Below, one piece after another: positions 27,910-41,600 of a stretch of 64,000 bases of DNA (position 1 is its first letter; each line of letters opens with the position of its first letter). The notes below the pieces were generated by a model. That model made no database searches. It worked only from the letters and a program-made list of their open reading frames with translations, and was not told where the DNA came from. The stretch is from Puffinus mauretanicus (Eukaryota; Chordata; Aves; Procellariiformes; Procellariidae), in the NCBI GenBank assembly GCA_023333565.1, contig JAJKFH010002906.1, positions 3,922,501 through 3,986,500 of the forward strand, given 5' to 3'. The position numbers and the translations under genes are program-made.

Positions 27910-30900
27910 TGTAAATATATACATATGCATGAATATGTACCAGGACTCATTTCTATGGTAAAGGAGCAGAGCAAAAGCAGTTGTGAGACAAACCTTACAG
28001 TTTCACTTCTGTGTGAATCTGAAGGGTCTGTCCTTGTTCAACACTCATTATGGAGCAACATGCATAAGTAGTGACAAGTATTAAAGAAGACAGGATGTCT
28101 TTTCCGAAGCGGTTTCCAGCCCAAGTATGACTTTATATTCCTGTGCTGTGCTTTCTTACACTGCTAAAGAACTAATTTTACTGAAGCATCTTTTGTGGAA
28201 CTGCTGAACAACTAAACTATTATCCTAAAAATGCTCAGTTCAATTAAGAATGTCCATTTGCTTATGTAAGCAGAAATACTACTTTTTTTTTTCTCTTGAT
28301 TACATTTAAACCAGTGGAATTTCAGTGATTCAGACTCAAAAATGTAAGAAACGCAGTATTGGACATTTACCACATTCTTTGCATTATTAACACCAACTAA
28401 TGGAATAATTTACACCAATTAATTTATTTGACAATTTTTCTTCTACTTTTTTTTTCTTTTCCCTTTTTCATTATTATGCTAGATAAAGCTGGTCACATAA
28501 AAGTCAGCAAATTATTTAATTGAATTTAACTATGTATAGTTGAATGATGTTGATGATGTTGTTTTCATTTAAACCTCTAATTACGGCTTGCCTGGTTGTT
28601 TCATGTTCTAATTATCATCATACTTCAAAACAAAGAAACAAAAAAAAAGTGCTTGTTTCCCATACAACCACTGCTTACAGCAATTTTTGCCTATTGCCAT
28701 AAATAAGATGAATCAAAATGCATCTTGGACTGTCAGTGTCCAAAATGGCATGATACTGTAAAACAGTATTTTCCTATCATTTGATCTATTGAAAAGTGAC
28801 AGGTCATTTATTTAGACAACTTCATTGTGTCAACTACTTTGCTGAATAATGGTTCTCATGAAAGTAAAAAATCATTTGCTTTATCTTGATCCAAATAACA
28901 TTGTCAAAAGCAAACCTGCTCTGCAATATCCCTTCTATTCCATTTCTTGGTTCCTTGGAGAAGATTACTCTACAATTGCACTCTACTGCCAAATTATGTA
29001 CAATAGTAATTTTGTGATATGGACAAATGCCTACTAAGGACTAATTTGAGACCATTAAGCTAATTTCACTTGTGACCCAAGCCAGATTTAAACCCAGGCC
29101 CTATGAAGGTGACAGGAAAGTATATTAACTTATGGTATTATGAAACTTGCTCCAGGGCAGGAAGATTTCAATAACATTAAAAAAAAAAATCTTAAAATTG
29201 AAATATGAATAATTTACAAAACAAGAAACCTCAGCTAATAGTCTCTGTTCATATTCAATACTTCTGTGACCTGTAGGCTATATTACAGAAATGTGTTTTA
29301 TCTGGTGCTACTTTTGCTGCAACTTGTGTGGTAGATTAGATTACTGCTTTTAAAGAAGTCCTCAGTATAATTTTGCCAGGGTCCCTATGCACAGAAAAGC
29401 CTGTACTTTTTAATTGATTGTGCCTTACTGTTAGTCATCAGAGATTTGGTCCTGCAAAGCTCTCTGGCTGAAATTTTTGTGGGAGACTAGTCCACAGAGG
29501 TCTGACCTTACGTGTCATTCAAACACTTAAGGCGGTCTGTTAAAGCAGATGTTTAACTAAGGCATTATGATGTCCAGCTCTTCAATACTCCAAATTCGGA
29601 CATCTGGTTGAAGGCCTAGAATTCAAGGCTAGTTAGGCACCATAGCTTATACAGTGCTTATACAGTTAGTAACCTGTTAAGTAGTAGAGCATACTGGTCT
29701 ACATGTGTCTCTCTCAAGCCAGCAGGTGAGTATCTCTGTGAAGCGGTTTTACAATCTGAAGCAACGTACTAAGTCTTGGAAAAGCATCATGGCATTTGTT
29801 CCTTGGATTATTTCTCTTCTTTTATTCATTAACTGCCTATTATGAAAATATAATCTTCTGCATTAGTGGTTTAATCCAGATCAGGAATGTATTTTAATTT
29901 TCCCACTTGACACACATTGGGGTGTATTGTGCAGTGTTATAAGGTTCATGATCTAGATTAATTTTGGGGTTAAACTGGACTAGAAGATGGGCTACTGGAG
30001 ATGAATATTCGGTCCATGTCACTAGACTAGATCCTGCCTGATGTAAAATCCACTGAAATGTTTATAGTTTGTGCAACTGTTTTGCACTAAAGGCCCACTT
30101 CTATTGGCCCATGCTGCTTAGAAACATAGGCACAGCCAAATACAGGCGAAACCTCAGATCTCTGCTCTCAGCTAAATGTATAAAAATTGGTCTACAGAGC
30201 CAGGATCCCTTTTGCTGGCTGGACTTGGTTTGATGATCCTACTTTCTTGAGTGAATAGTGTTTCAGTTTCAGGAAGGAACTGGGAATTCAAAAATTATTG
30301 GAAAGTGATTTACTTGGAGTGTTTTGTAAACTGTCATCTAGATGCTATGTCATAAAATCATAAATTCAAATCTGCTGTGTCAGAATTGGACCTAATGGGT
30401 TGGGTTTTGGCATCCTAAGTAAGGACCCTAACCATATATTACACAGTGAAAAAGCCCTGCTACTACAATCTTTTCATTTTCCAACAGTTAAGGAACTTTT
30501 GCCTGAACCATGGAATCTAGACAAGATTTTTCTAAATTTTTCTGATCAAAATACTTGCATGTACTTAAGTAGCAAGAGCCTCTGAATCATATAACATAGA
30601 TTGTATGTAACTCAATCCATATTAAATTATTATTGTTTAATAGAACACTGAGTCTTAGCTAATACTGTTCAATTCTTAATATATATTTCTAGTTGGAAAG
30701 CTGTGGATTTATCATTAATAAAAGCAATCTAGGGAAAAGTTGGCAGTATTTTTTGTATGTAGCAACAAAGTCATTGACTACTTTTTTACAATAAGAGATT
30801 TACTTAACCAACCTGTTCAGTCAACAGAAAGCTCTGTAGTCATAAAAACACCTGGAAGCATTGTTGAAGGAAAGGATTTAAGATGGATTGGGTATAACCT

Positions 30901-30929
30901 GTGGAGTTTTTATTTATTTCTTTATTCTT

Positions 30930-30945
30930 ACGTCACCAAGGCAAC
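30930..30945. promoter_or_regulatory. RFX X-box overlapping a CRE/ATF-like site
   Basis: GTCACC (30932-30937), two bases, then GGCAAC (30940-30945) is an exact fit to the RFX X-box pattern GTNRCC-N0-3-RGYAAC. The minus-strand sequence overlapping its left half, GGTGACGTAA, contains a TGACGTAA CRE/ATF-type site. Both motif definitions are established; that this copy is bound by anything is inference. No promoter or exon is visible beside it, so it could be a distal element or a chance match. Confidence 0.35.
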
Positions 30946-32427
30946 TGTAACACATGATTCTAAACACCTTTTCTTTAGGTTTTAACTGTCCCTACAATTT
31001 GGACATGTAAACAGAAAGACTTCTCAGCAGATAGGAAAAAGATGTGCTTTTAATAAAAATTATTAAAAAAAAAAAATAGAACGAGTGAAATTATATGATC
31101 TAACAACTTTCTGATGAGAGTGGATCTTTGTACCATGCCCACTACTTTATTCCCCGTGTGAAGACACCATGGCTAACATTAAGCACCCAAAATAATTGCT
31201 TAAGAAAGGAACGTTCTCATCCTATGCTCAATATGGTTAATGGAGAAAGAAAATATGTTCCTTGCAGAGGTTATTCAGCGCACTATGACCTCCTTGTTGT
31301 CTTCACTGACTGTAGAAAAAATGTACACTGCTAAATTCATTGCTTTAATTAGCTGCCTAAAACTAAACTAGGCTATTGAGTTTTGAGGATTGTTCCGGGA
31401 AGAATCTGCCAGGATAATCCCTGGAGGCTGCAATATTCACTAATATAGTACTTAGGTTAGTTAAGGAACAGTATTTAAATGTAAGAGATGCCAGAAAATA
31501 GTTTTCTTGGTTGAGTAGCAACCAAGTTTTCTTGTAGCAAAATTATTTTTCTTTCTGCATATTGCATGCATACCTTCATTAAAATGTTGATGTCTACTTT
31601 TATTCATTTTGCATGTGTTTAATGTCTTTGATGTTACAACTCAGAATTTTATTCTTCTCTTTTTTTATGTTTATTGTTTATAACTAGTTAAAAAACCCAA
31701 GACATTCACAAATAAAAAACTACTTACGATCAGTGTACTACAGTCAGTGCAAAATACTTTTACAAAGCTGTGGGATCAATATGACAGACTGCCCCTGAAT
31801 AACTTGTAGTAACTATTAGAGTTTAATTTGAAGGAAACAAAAGATGTTGAATTTATCTTCTTGACTTAAAGACCAGTTCTCCAGTTACTTTTGAATTACA
31901 AAGATTGGCAAGAGCCAGTAATGAGAGTTAGTGTTTAATTTAGAATTGCAATGGTCAAAGTGCATGTCCAGAACACTAAATACAGTTCCTGAATTGCTAA
32001 AATGTGACTCAGCTGTATTCCAATCTTTATTAAATTTGTACTTTGGACAGGTCACTGAGATCTAGAGAAATAATGGCTATATGCTACATGGATAGTCCTC
32101 ATATTCTGGAGCCAATGAGGGATGAGTCTGGCAACTGGGAATAGCCAAAGCTTGTGTTCAGTTATATTACATGTCCACACAAAATAATGAATAATAGGAG
32201 TTTCAGCTGGTATAGAACAACACTGGTGGCTTTAGTGTACTGGTACAAAAGTAATTTGTAAGAGCTATGATGTATTTGTATGCCATGATGGCTTATAGCT
32301 CTTTACAACAGAGCTGTTAGAGATAAAACCAGAATCCGGGACCTTGTTTTCAATAGATAAACTTTCTTAAGAAGATGAAAGTAGCACACAGTATTTTGCT
32401 TATCACAATGAAAGGCTACATGGGGAC

Positions 32428-32731
32428 AAACTTTTTAGCAGGGCCTGTTGTGACAGGACAAGAAGTAATGGTTTTAAACTAGAAGAGCGTAGATTTAGAC
32501 TAGCTATAAGGAAGAAATTTTTTACAATGAGGGTGGTGAAACACTGTCACAGGTTGCCCAGAGAGGTGGTAGATGCCCCATCCCTGGAAACATTCAAGGT
32601 CAGGTTGGACGGGGCTCTGAGCAACCTGATCTAGTTGAAGATGTCTCTGCCCATGGCAGGGGGGTTTGACTAGATGACCTTTAAAGGTCCCTTCCAACCC
32701 AAACTATTCTGTGATTCTATGATTCTATGAA
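32428..32731 (+). mobile_element. 5'-truncated CR1 LINE, 3' end
   Basis: Carries the end of the CR1 ORF2 and its 3' UTR. Recognisable stretches are GACAAGAAGTAATGG, ATAAGGAAGAAATT, GTTGCCCAGAGAGGTGG, then CCCTTCCAACCCAAACTATT and a 3' run of ATTCTGTG/ATTCTATG units. About 0.3 kb remains, typical of 5' truncation during target-primed reverse transcription. It serves as an in-window comparator for the shorter copy at 63331-63508. Confidence 0.92.
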
Positions 32732-33021
32732 ATAAACATGTTTGAGACAAGTGGTGTTCACAGCTTTGTAGTTTCTCCATGCTGCTGTAGAGCTGTGGCT
32801 TATGTGGCATGGGAAACAAAAGGGGGGGTCCATTACAGTTTTCACATAAATGTTGGAAAATAGCATACAGCAGAATGAAGCTCCACCCATATTTTTAGGA
32901 CCAGAAGTCTTGAGCAAGGTAAAATATGGATCCACTTTATTTGTCACTTGAATAATGAGGTCTACTAACTACTTCTGCAAAAACTGTTCTGTGCTTTTCA
33001 TATTTGTCAGCTTTTACCTTC

Positions 33022-33042
33022 TTTTTTTTTTTTTTTTTTTTT
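33022..33042. repeat. T21 homopolymer
   Basis: Uninterrupted run of 21 T. Could mark the tail of an old minus-strand retrotransposon, but no recognisable body adjoins it. Confidence 0.9.
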
Positions 33043-34236
33043 AATCTGAGAGTAAAATAGGTAACTTCTTTACCTAATGAAAATATTGGCTTTCTAACTC
33101 TTCTATGAAGAAGTTATTCTTCCTAAAAAGGGGATAAGAATTGAAATGCTGGAAAAAGTAATCTTTGCTGTGTTTGAAGACATGCCAGTCTCATAGAGGA
33201 AGAGTGCTGACCTTATTAATGAGACTGAAAGAAAAAAAGAGTCTAAATAAAAGATGTTTGCATAATGTTTTAATAGGCAGGTTCCTTAGTAAGGGTGTGG
33301 ATTTTCTTTAACCTCCTGTATTGTATAAAGAAAAGAGGAATTCAGCACTAGACAGGTTTGAAAACTGATTAACATTTGACTATTTATTTCCAGTTCATAC
33401 AGTTAAGCACGTTTGCATTAAGCAGACAACATACCTAATTACTACTAGCAAGAAGTATGAATAATTTGACTCCTTCTTGGGTGTTCGTACAGTGTGAATT
33501 AAACAAAAAATGTTTTCATATGAATCTGTGCAAGTTCCACCACTTTCATTATAATAAATACATGTATACCTAACAGAAGAATATCTCAGTTTAGGAATTA
33601 TTCCAAAATTAAAAACATTTAGGATTAAGAGTATGTGTCTAAATTATACCAAGTGCCTTTTCACTGGCTTTTTGAAGATATACACACCTTTTCACTTCTT
33701 ATCTATTAAGAGGTATAAGGATCTATTAATGATTTGTCTAAAATGGACACGTTCTGCAACTATGTGTTCCAAGAATAAAACTGAAATCACAGCAATTTAC
33801 TGTGACTTTCGATTATATGAATTGCTATAACAATAATACCAAGAAGTGTGATATTTTAAGGAGAGAAAGGGGGAAAAAAAATCCCTGTTCATGTTTCTCC
33901 TCCTCTATGTCATATAATAGAAGATAATATGCAGGACTAGAAAAAAATGGATCCAGCTATGACACTGACATACTATGTCACCATAGACACATTACATAAA
34001 TTTCTATAAGCTAAATTCAGAATAGGACTTTGGAATGTATGCAGAAGCAATGGGTATTAAAAAAAATTCAAAACTTAAGTTGTAACACTGAAAATCTTTA
34101 TCACCCTACCCGTTCATTGAAACTATGCATTTCTCTGCCTAAATTCTCTTTTGAATCTGCTCTGCTAAGCTTTCTGAGAATATATCCATTATGAATTAAG
34201 ATGATCCCAATTCCCTCACAATGTTGTTATTGCTGC

Positions 34237-34346
34237 TCTTTTTTTTTCCCTTTTTTTCTTTTTTTTTTTTTTTCCCCCTGATACAACCAGAAAAAGAGTG
34301 GGTGATGGTAAAATATCCTTTTTTCTTTTTTTTTTTTTTTTTATTA
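34237..34346. repeat. Paired poly-pyrimidine tracts
   Basis: Two almost pure T/C tracts (34237-34278 and about 34317-34342), separated by a purine-rich spacer. Low complexity with strong strand asymmetry. Confidence 0.8.
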
Positions 34347-37281
34347 TGTAATGGTTAGGATTCATATGCACTCAATTCACTCCTTTGCCAAAGAAAATTA
34401 CAGCCCATATATCCATATATTTATCTGATACAACAGAGATGAGATTATTTACTGTTACATCTAGCAGAATTCTCTGTCCTATTTATTGCAAAAAACTGTG
34501 GGGGAAAATAAAAGATTAATTTGCTAAATATTGATCAGATAATCAATAACATTCAGACACAAAATGTCTATTATGATAATCAGAGGTAGCTTTCCAAATG
34601 CGTTAAATAATATGACTATCTGAGTTTGTTTTCCAGATAGTTTAAACACTCAAATTCTTTACCTTATTTCACGTATTCAAAGGGATATTGTGATTATGAG
34701 GGACTGTGTTCTGAAGCAGAATTTTGTATAGGAAATGGATTTCAAAAGAAATTCCACAGGCAAATACTCCTGAAGAATTTCAGATTATAATAAACCAATT
34801 TTATTTTTAAACAATGACACTAAGTCTAATATTTTTTTCCATAATCACCTGGTTATCATCAGACTTTGGCCAGCTCTCAGTCCCAAAATAACATCCTCCT
34901 ACTGTTCTGTTTTTAACTTTGTAATCTCAGGTTCATACTTTAGGAAGTGGCTTAGCGTGAGTATTGAAAATGCAGACTTTCTCAGGAATTAAGGCTTGTA
35001 AGTGATCAACATTTTCAAACTTATACTTTTCATTAGAAAGTGTTGTTTTCCTCCAAACCACAACTATTTTTATAAATTTAATGTAAGCTTAAATATGGTT
35101 TGGGTTCAGAAAGAAAAGAAAAATATCTAACTGAATAACCAAAATCTCAGGAATGAAGAAAACCATATTTAAATTGTTACCAAGAATTCAGTTTCCACAT
35201 CTCGAATGAGAGCCTGATTACTAGTATCTTTAAAGAAATATTAATTTATAGAGTGAAACAGTTACAGAACATTATGTGGTTAAAATATCCACTTTCAACA
35301 CTTCCTTAGGTTTAATCATGTAAAATTTTGTAAGTAAGTCTTCTTTTTATCTAAATGTGAAATTAAACTAAACTCTGGAACCTTTAAATTATTATGCAAA
35401 TGGAAAGCTTGTTTTCCAGTTAATCTTATCAGGAACAAGGAAGGAATAAGCCTAAAGTTCATGCAGATTAATGAGGAAAATTCTAGCAAAAAGCTATTTT
35501 CAGGGTTGCTTGTGTGCTTAGGGTATTTTTTCCATTTGAGAGTTTAGTTTTGTGGAATTTTGTGGGGGTTTTTTTTAACAAAATGATTGTTTTAAAGCAT
35601 ATTTTTTACCACGCTTAAATTCTACGACTGTGACAAAAATCAAGTGACAGTAGCTGAAGATTCTTCATTTGTAACTGATGCTTTCTGCTGTGGGAGGAAC
35701 CAACCTTTCAGACACCTGAATCTGGGTAACCCATCCCAGAACATCCATGTTCAAACTCAAGCCCTTCTAAAGTAAGCCGTTCTGCTTACTTTGGTCAATG
35801 GTATGCTGCTGACTAGAAAATCCATAGCACATAGTCAGTTTATAAGATTTCAAAGATCCTTTGCCTTGTTGTTGTACTCACCAAGACAAAATGTTTAGAC
35901 AGTCCATTTTAATTTGTTGCCTTTTCCTTACGAGCTCTAGTTTTCCTCTCATTTTTATTATGCATTATAAGACACTAGCATTATTTTATTTGACATCATT
36001 AAAATGCCTCAGTGTTGAAGGGAAGAAAAAAAGCTTTAATAAAAAAACATGATTTTGGAAAAATTAACAAAAATTTAATTACTTTTTATTATTCAGTGAC
36101 CTAATACATATTTTAAACTAGAACGTCTTAAAAAAATGAGGGGACATTCAATAAAAATTTCAAATACATTAACTCTCCAGAAAATAAGTCCCCTCTTACA
36201 CAGACAAAAAGCTGTATTAAAGAACTATGTTGCATATAATGACACTTTGAAAGAGTTAGATCCTGAAATATTCTAAATGCACTACCAATTACAGGCAGAT
36301 GCATCCTGGCTCACAATATTTCAGAGCTAATTGAAATACTGACATGGTGGTAAGGATGACAACTTCAATTTCCCTTCTTACTCTTGATTCCTACCAGTTG
36401 GCCATGGCAACAGGTAACACTACCAGGATTCTCAAACCTACAATTTCCATTGTCTAAAAAGCAAAGGAAAGGAGAGTGCAGTATTTTGCAAGTTCCTATA
36501 CTGTATTGTGATTATTGGCACTGAAAACATTTCTATTTTATACTCACTTTTATTTAGTCATAGTGAATGAACTTCGATTATACTATTGCCCATGAAAATG
36601 GAGTGCCATGCCCATCTTTCACTAATAAATGTTGACATATAACATTCAAAATACGTGAAACATTTATATTAAAAAAAAAAAAACCACAAAAAAAACCAAA
36701 CCAAAAACCCCACACAAAGATTTCTGACTAGACTTTTACCCAATACATATTTCATAAGAATTATATATCCTGCATATCCTACACAGCTATTAAGATATAA
36801 TAAAAAAGTTAAATGGCAAAAATAACACTATTTTTCAGAATTTCTGTGATTCTCAAAAGTCTTATCTTCATCTTGCTTTAACCTGGCTTTATTTTCATGG
36901 GTGTTAGATACTCAAAGCTTTCGGACCTCACTGGATTCCTGATTTCCTTAGGGGTGCATATGCATGATAAATAATGAAAATAACTAAGGAATACATCAGG
37001 CAACAAGCTTTATAAATTCAACAACTGTGAACCAAAATGTGATTTATTAAACATTTGTTATTACCCACTAACATTCTTCTTGAAATCAAAAGTGTTTTAT
37101 TAAGTCATAGTAGCATAAACCAGCTCAGGCATTTAGATACTAATGCTGAAGAATTTGAAACACTGAAGAAAGTCATACAAATCATCAGCAGAAAGAAAAA
37201 TTAACAAGTTATTTTAGAACTAAGTAGTCCATTATTTTGTCTTGTCCCCTGGTTTTAACCCCACTTTTTACACAAATATTT

Positions 37282-37318
37282 AATAATAATAATAGTAGTA
37301 ACAACAACAATAATGATA
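37282..37318. repeat. AAT/AGT/AAC triplet tract
   Basis: Imperfect triplet microsatellite that drifts from AAT through AGT to AAC units. Confidence 0.85.
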
Positions 37319-38490
37319 AATGAGAACGCACTGTCCTTAAGAACAAGGAAAATTATAAAATGACATTAAACTTTCTAAAATTTTCTTGTCTTTGTTATTT
37401 CAAGTCCAGTTTTTGGAGGAGAAATTATTCCTGAGAGAAAATCTACTTACAAACATGGTAATTGCCATTCACTGCCACTGGGCCATCAGCAAGTGTGTTT
37501 TAAACCTTAGTGTGACCACTGCACAATATAAATTTATAAATTCAGTTTCCTTCCAAGCAAAAGATACCTGCAATTCAGGTGGGGAGAAATGGTGATTTAG
37601 TAAGTCTACTTTTGTAGAAGGAATACATAAATCTCAATCTGAGTCATAATTCATAAATATTAACCTCTCTTCTTTGCACAGGAAGAATACCGAATTTCAG
37701 TTTTTCCTAACTATATAAAAACAGATGGGATATAAAACTTATGAAATTGTTGATTTAAAGAGATGATTTCTCTTCACATCAGCTGGCTTCTGATGTTTTT
37801 TTGTGAAAGTCTTCTTCCATGACCACAGTTATTATGAAATAACCTCTCAAATGTTGGATTTAGAGCTTTGAAAAAAATGAAATTCCCTTTAGTGGATTAC
37901 TACACTACCTGTTTTTATGAATTAACTCCAGATCTAACAGTTCTACTATTTATGTTTTCCTATGTTCCTACACATATATTGTAAATTTATCTTTAAAATA
38001 ATGTTATAATTATCAATTAGTCTACTTCTGCTATAAAAATAAACTTTGTTCATTTAGAAATAATATCTTATTGACTCTATGTGTCATCCATGATATAATT
38101 TATATCTTTTCCAAACATAGGCTGCAATACTTTGAACAAAAGACTTTTAAAAGCCTAAAGATAAAAGTAAGGAAACAGACTAAGATCTCAGGTGTAACTG
38201 GATTTCTCATTTCTTGAGTAAGAAGTTCAACAGCTTTTAAAATCCCACTTGTTATTGTCCAATTCCCACCTACTTATTCCACAGAAATCTTAACTTTTAC
38301 TTTAAAAAAAAAAAACAAAAAACCCTGGCTCCTCCCTAGTGATTTGAAGGAAAGCTGAAAAGTTATTACTTTTTCTTTTTCTTTCTTCCAATAGTGGAAA
38401 AACTGAATACAAAAGAGTGGGAAGTGTTTCATATTAATCTTATAGTTCTTCCTAAATTTTGATTGAGCTTGTATTTATCTCTAATTCCAG

Positions 38491-38610
38491 AAAAATGGGT
38501 TGGAAGATAATCCAGATGAAGACACGTTTGTTTCATCTGTTCAGCCCGTTAGCTTGACATCTTTGGGAAAGAATGAGTTTGAAGATGTATCAGGGTATTT
38601 CACTCAGCAG
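38491..38610 (+). CDS. Candidate internal exon of an unidentified host gene
   Basis: A pyrimidine-rich run ends in CTCTAATTCCAG at 38490, a credible splice acceptor with a branch-point-like TTTTGAT upstream. The next 120 bases read open in one frame as exactly 40 codons and end in CAG before GTTTTG, an acceptable donor. The exon would therefore be phase 0 at both ends. The peptide is acidic and Ser/Thr-rich (it starts KNGLEDNPDEDTFVSS and later has GKNEFEDVSGYF), like an unstructured cytoplasmic linker, and unlike the random frames nearby. The frame runs on into the intron to a TAA at 38632. A weaker alternative donor is at 38593. No start codon, neighbouring exon or known domain is seen, so the gene cannot be named. 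A chance frame remains possible. Confidence 0.35.
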
Positions 38611-41600
38611 GTTTTGATCACTAGCACATTTTAAGTACTAAAAATGGTTTTAATTTGGATATTCTAGATAAAAGAAAAAAAAAAAGAGTTGAGATAGCTA
38701 GAAGGAATGAGGTTTATGACAACTGTTATTCATGGATTCTCTTGAATGAATGTCAACTATTGTCCAGCTTACTTGGAATGAATCAAAAATACACCAACTG
38801 CCTATAACTGGTTTATGGACAGATATATTAATCTATGACCTATTACAGGTCAGTTCTTAATAGCCTTGCCAGGGATTCTTTTTTTGATCTAGACTTGTTA
38901 TTACCTTTTACCAATGATCTAAAGCAGTCATTCTCTCTTCTGTTTTATTTGTTTTTTGGCTACAGACAGGTCCAATTAATATTTCTTGTGAGCTGTAATG
39001 CACTCTTCACAACCAACTTTAAATAATCAGTATTAAAAAAGAGATACAGTTCTACAGAGCACTGTGGTTCACGAGTAGTCTTCAAATCACATATTGGGAT
39101 CTGTTAATATGAACTATAAAGCCTTAGGGTGATGAAGTATGCAGGGGTGCAAAAATTGCTTAAAGACTAAATAATGAAGAGTACAGGGTACTATTACAGT
39201 GGGATCAAAACTGTTTGCTTAAATGGCCGTAATTCAACAAAACACATCTTAATGCAGCCAGATGCAAGGAGGACATCAGTCGATCAAGACTTCAGACTAA
39301 TTGTTTCCCTCAATCAAAGCTAATAATGCAATATTATGACAAAAAGACTCATTCACTTACAAGTAATTTCGCTCTGTATTCTACATTGATAAGATAACTC
39401 TTAGAATACTATTTCCACTACTCATGTTAACACTTGGACCACTTAAGAGGTTGGAAATCAAACTGAGATTTACAGAACTCAATTTATTCATCTTAATGAA
39501 GAAATGAGTGAACAGTGAGTGGAAAGAAGAAAAAGAAAAGGAAGAAAACTTGCTTTTGGGTGGGAATTTTACTCTTCATACTAGTGATATAAAAAGAATC
39601 AATGACTTAAATATTACAGCGCTCAGTGCTGTGACCAATAAAGTTTGCCTGATCAACTTCAGCAGTGAAAAGCACAATGCGATTAGAATGGGAGAATCCC
39701 ATTACTCCTGCAATGGGGTTTAAAATAGCCAGCTTATGGGGTGCTTAATCAAGCCAATAGGAAATGCCAAATAGTGGGCTATATCTGACACTCCTTGTTG
39801 CATGAATGTAAACAATTGCTGCAGAGATGCAGCAAAGTACCTCTGTGAAGCTAGCATTCAGAGCTTGAAGCCTTTTTCTGAGCCATGGCACCTTTTGCAT
39901 GATTACTTACTGGTGGAGCAATTATCCAGAAGGATTGTGTTTTAGGCTATCATCAGGCTGTGGAGGTTTAAAATTTACAGGTTTCACATCTCGGGGTTAT
40001 GCCTTAGCCATCATATCTGTAGTACAAGCAGCGCTCCTTCTGCATTTTACTTTAGACAATCACTGGATAGCAAGGATAGAAATAACCAAGGAAAAACAAA
40101 CTGCCTGCTCTCCTCTCAGCTGAATACTCTAGCCATTATTTGCAGACCAGGTTACTTCTTCCTTGAAAAACTCCTAGATCACATCCCCTTTGCAAAAAAA
40201 GATGAGAGCTGCAATATTTCAACTCTGTTAAGCTTGATTGGAGCACACCTATTTATTTTGTCTATTCAAAGCTGCTAAGTGTAAGAATGCCAATGTTTTA
40301 TGTCCCAAATTGATTATTGTTATTTCAGAAGAAACACTTAGCCTACTGCATACAGACAGTTACCTGAATTAAGAACATTTGGCCAGAAATCCTCAGACCC
40401 CTACAGAATCTCAAGTGCTTCAGTGTGTTGGGCAGGATTTTCCTGGATTGCTCTTTTCAGTATAAGGCTCCTAATTCCACCGTAAAGGTACTTTATTCTC
40501 CTTCAAGCCTTTGTGAAAATGGGGCCTTATAAACTTTTGTCTGTTTTTTTTTTTATGAGAAATCCTACAGCCATGTGTATAAGAAACAGCTTTGCAAGGC
40601 TATAATTGTCCCTTTTTGACATTTAAATTTGTGCATCTGTGAATCCTCCCATTTGTCCCATACCTTCATAGGGCTTAGAGATAACATGATTTCTTTCATT
40701 GCTCTTAAAATGTTCATTAAACTAGAGCTTTGCATTCAGAAAACTATAATCTCCTCTAATCAGTATACTGCCATTGCATAAGTACTAGGTCACTGAGGCC
40801 TGTTTCCTGTTCCTTGCTAGTAGCTTACAACAACATAGTCTCCTGAGCACTGTCATGCTTCTGCTGATTAAAACCTGGGAGTCCAAATATATAGGTATCT
40901 GGCTGAAAGGCAACAGTGAGACTAGATGACGGTCTTCTCGTGTTTAAACACAGCATAACATTACTAGCTGTGCTTTTTCCCATCTGTTTTATAAGAGAAA
41001 ATTAAAAAGGAAAGTATTCCTTGTAGTTCCAGGTGCTTGCAATGCACACACTTAACACAGATGACAGAAGGCCTGCCTGTCAATGAGTGGAACTTCCTTT
41101 GCCAAGCAAACTAGAATTGTAGCTAAAACTGTATTGGTTTTGTTTTGCCTCTTTTTCTTTTTTTTTTCCTCCCATTCTGCCCACAAAAAGGTAGGACATT
41201 TGCTTTACTTTATCTGATTTATGAAGCGCAGAGTTTTCCTGATGCGTGATATGGATAAAAGACAGTGTCAAAGGAGATGTGCTTCTCTTCTATCTTAAAA
41301 ATTCTCAAGATTAAAGTTTCTAAGAATTGGCACCAAATTCTTACAGGAATTTCACTTGTGTCACTAATGTCCTCAGAATTTAAAAGAACTTTAGATGAAC
41401 ACAGAATTTTAGAAATGGAAATGACCACCCAAGTCACTAAATCCAATTTTTACTACTACAAGAAAACAAGTCATATAATGTTTTCATAAATTCCTACACT
41501 CATCAACCATGCTGGATTGCTCCAGCACTTTTTTGATATGATTTCTCTGAAGTAGCTCTGCTCACTTAGCTGCCAAGTTGTTAATATCCCTGGAACATTA

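Larger units (their letters stand above)
20001..32427. other. Long AT-rich gene-free stretch
   Basis: No gene or clear transposon is recognisable. Contents are a short (TG)n near 27896-27909, A/T runs, the RFX/CRE-like site at 30930-30945, and a short patch at 29081-29100 that shares a GATTTAAACCCAGG-type motif with patches near 46.2 and 47.9 kb. The longest frames (23176-23571 and 27028-27477, both plus) show no domain, signal peptide or splice context; I treat them as chance. Confidence 0.55.
32732..38490. other. AT-rich gene-free stretch with pyrimidine tracts
   Basis: No gene or clear transposon is seen. Contents are a T21 run (33022-33042), two long pyrimidine tracts (about 34237-34346, split by a purine-rich spacer), a GTTGGC-CAT-GGCAAC near-X-box (36397-36411, one mismatch), and an AAT/AAC triplet tract (37282-37318). 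The candidate exon begins directly at its right end. Confidence 0.55.

Noticed and set aside
30340..30420. Old CR1 3' end
   Set aside because: A few bases resemble AGAATCATAGAA...GGACC, but the order and spacing fail. Too weak to call.
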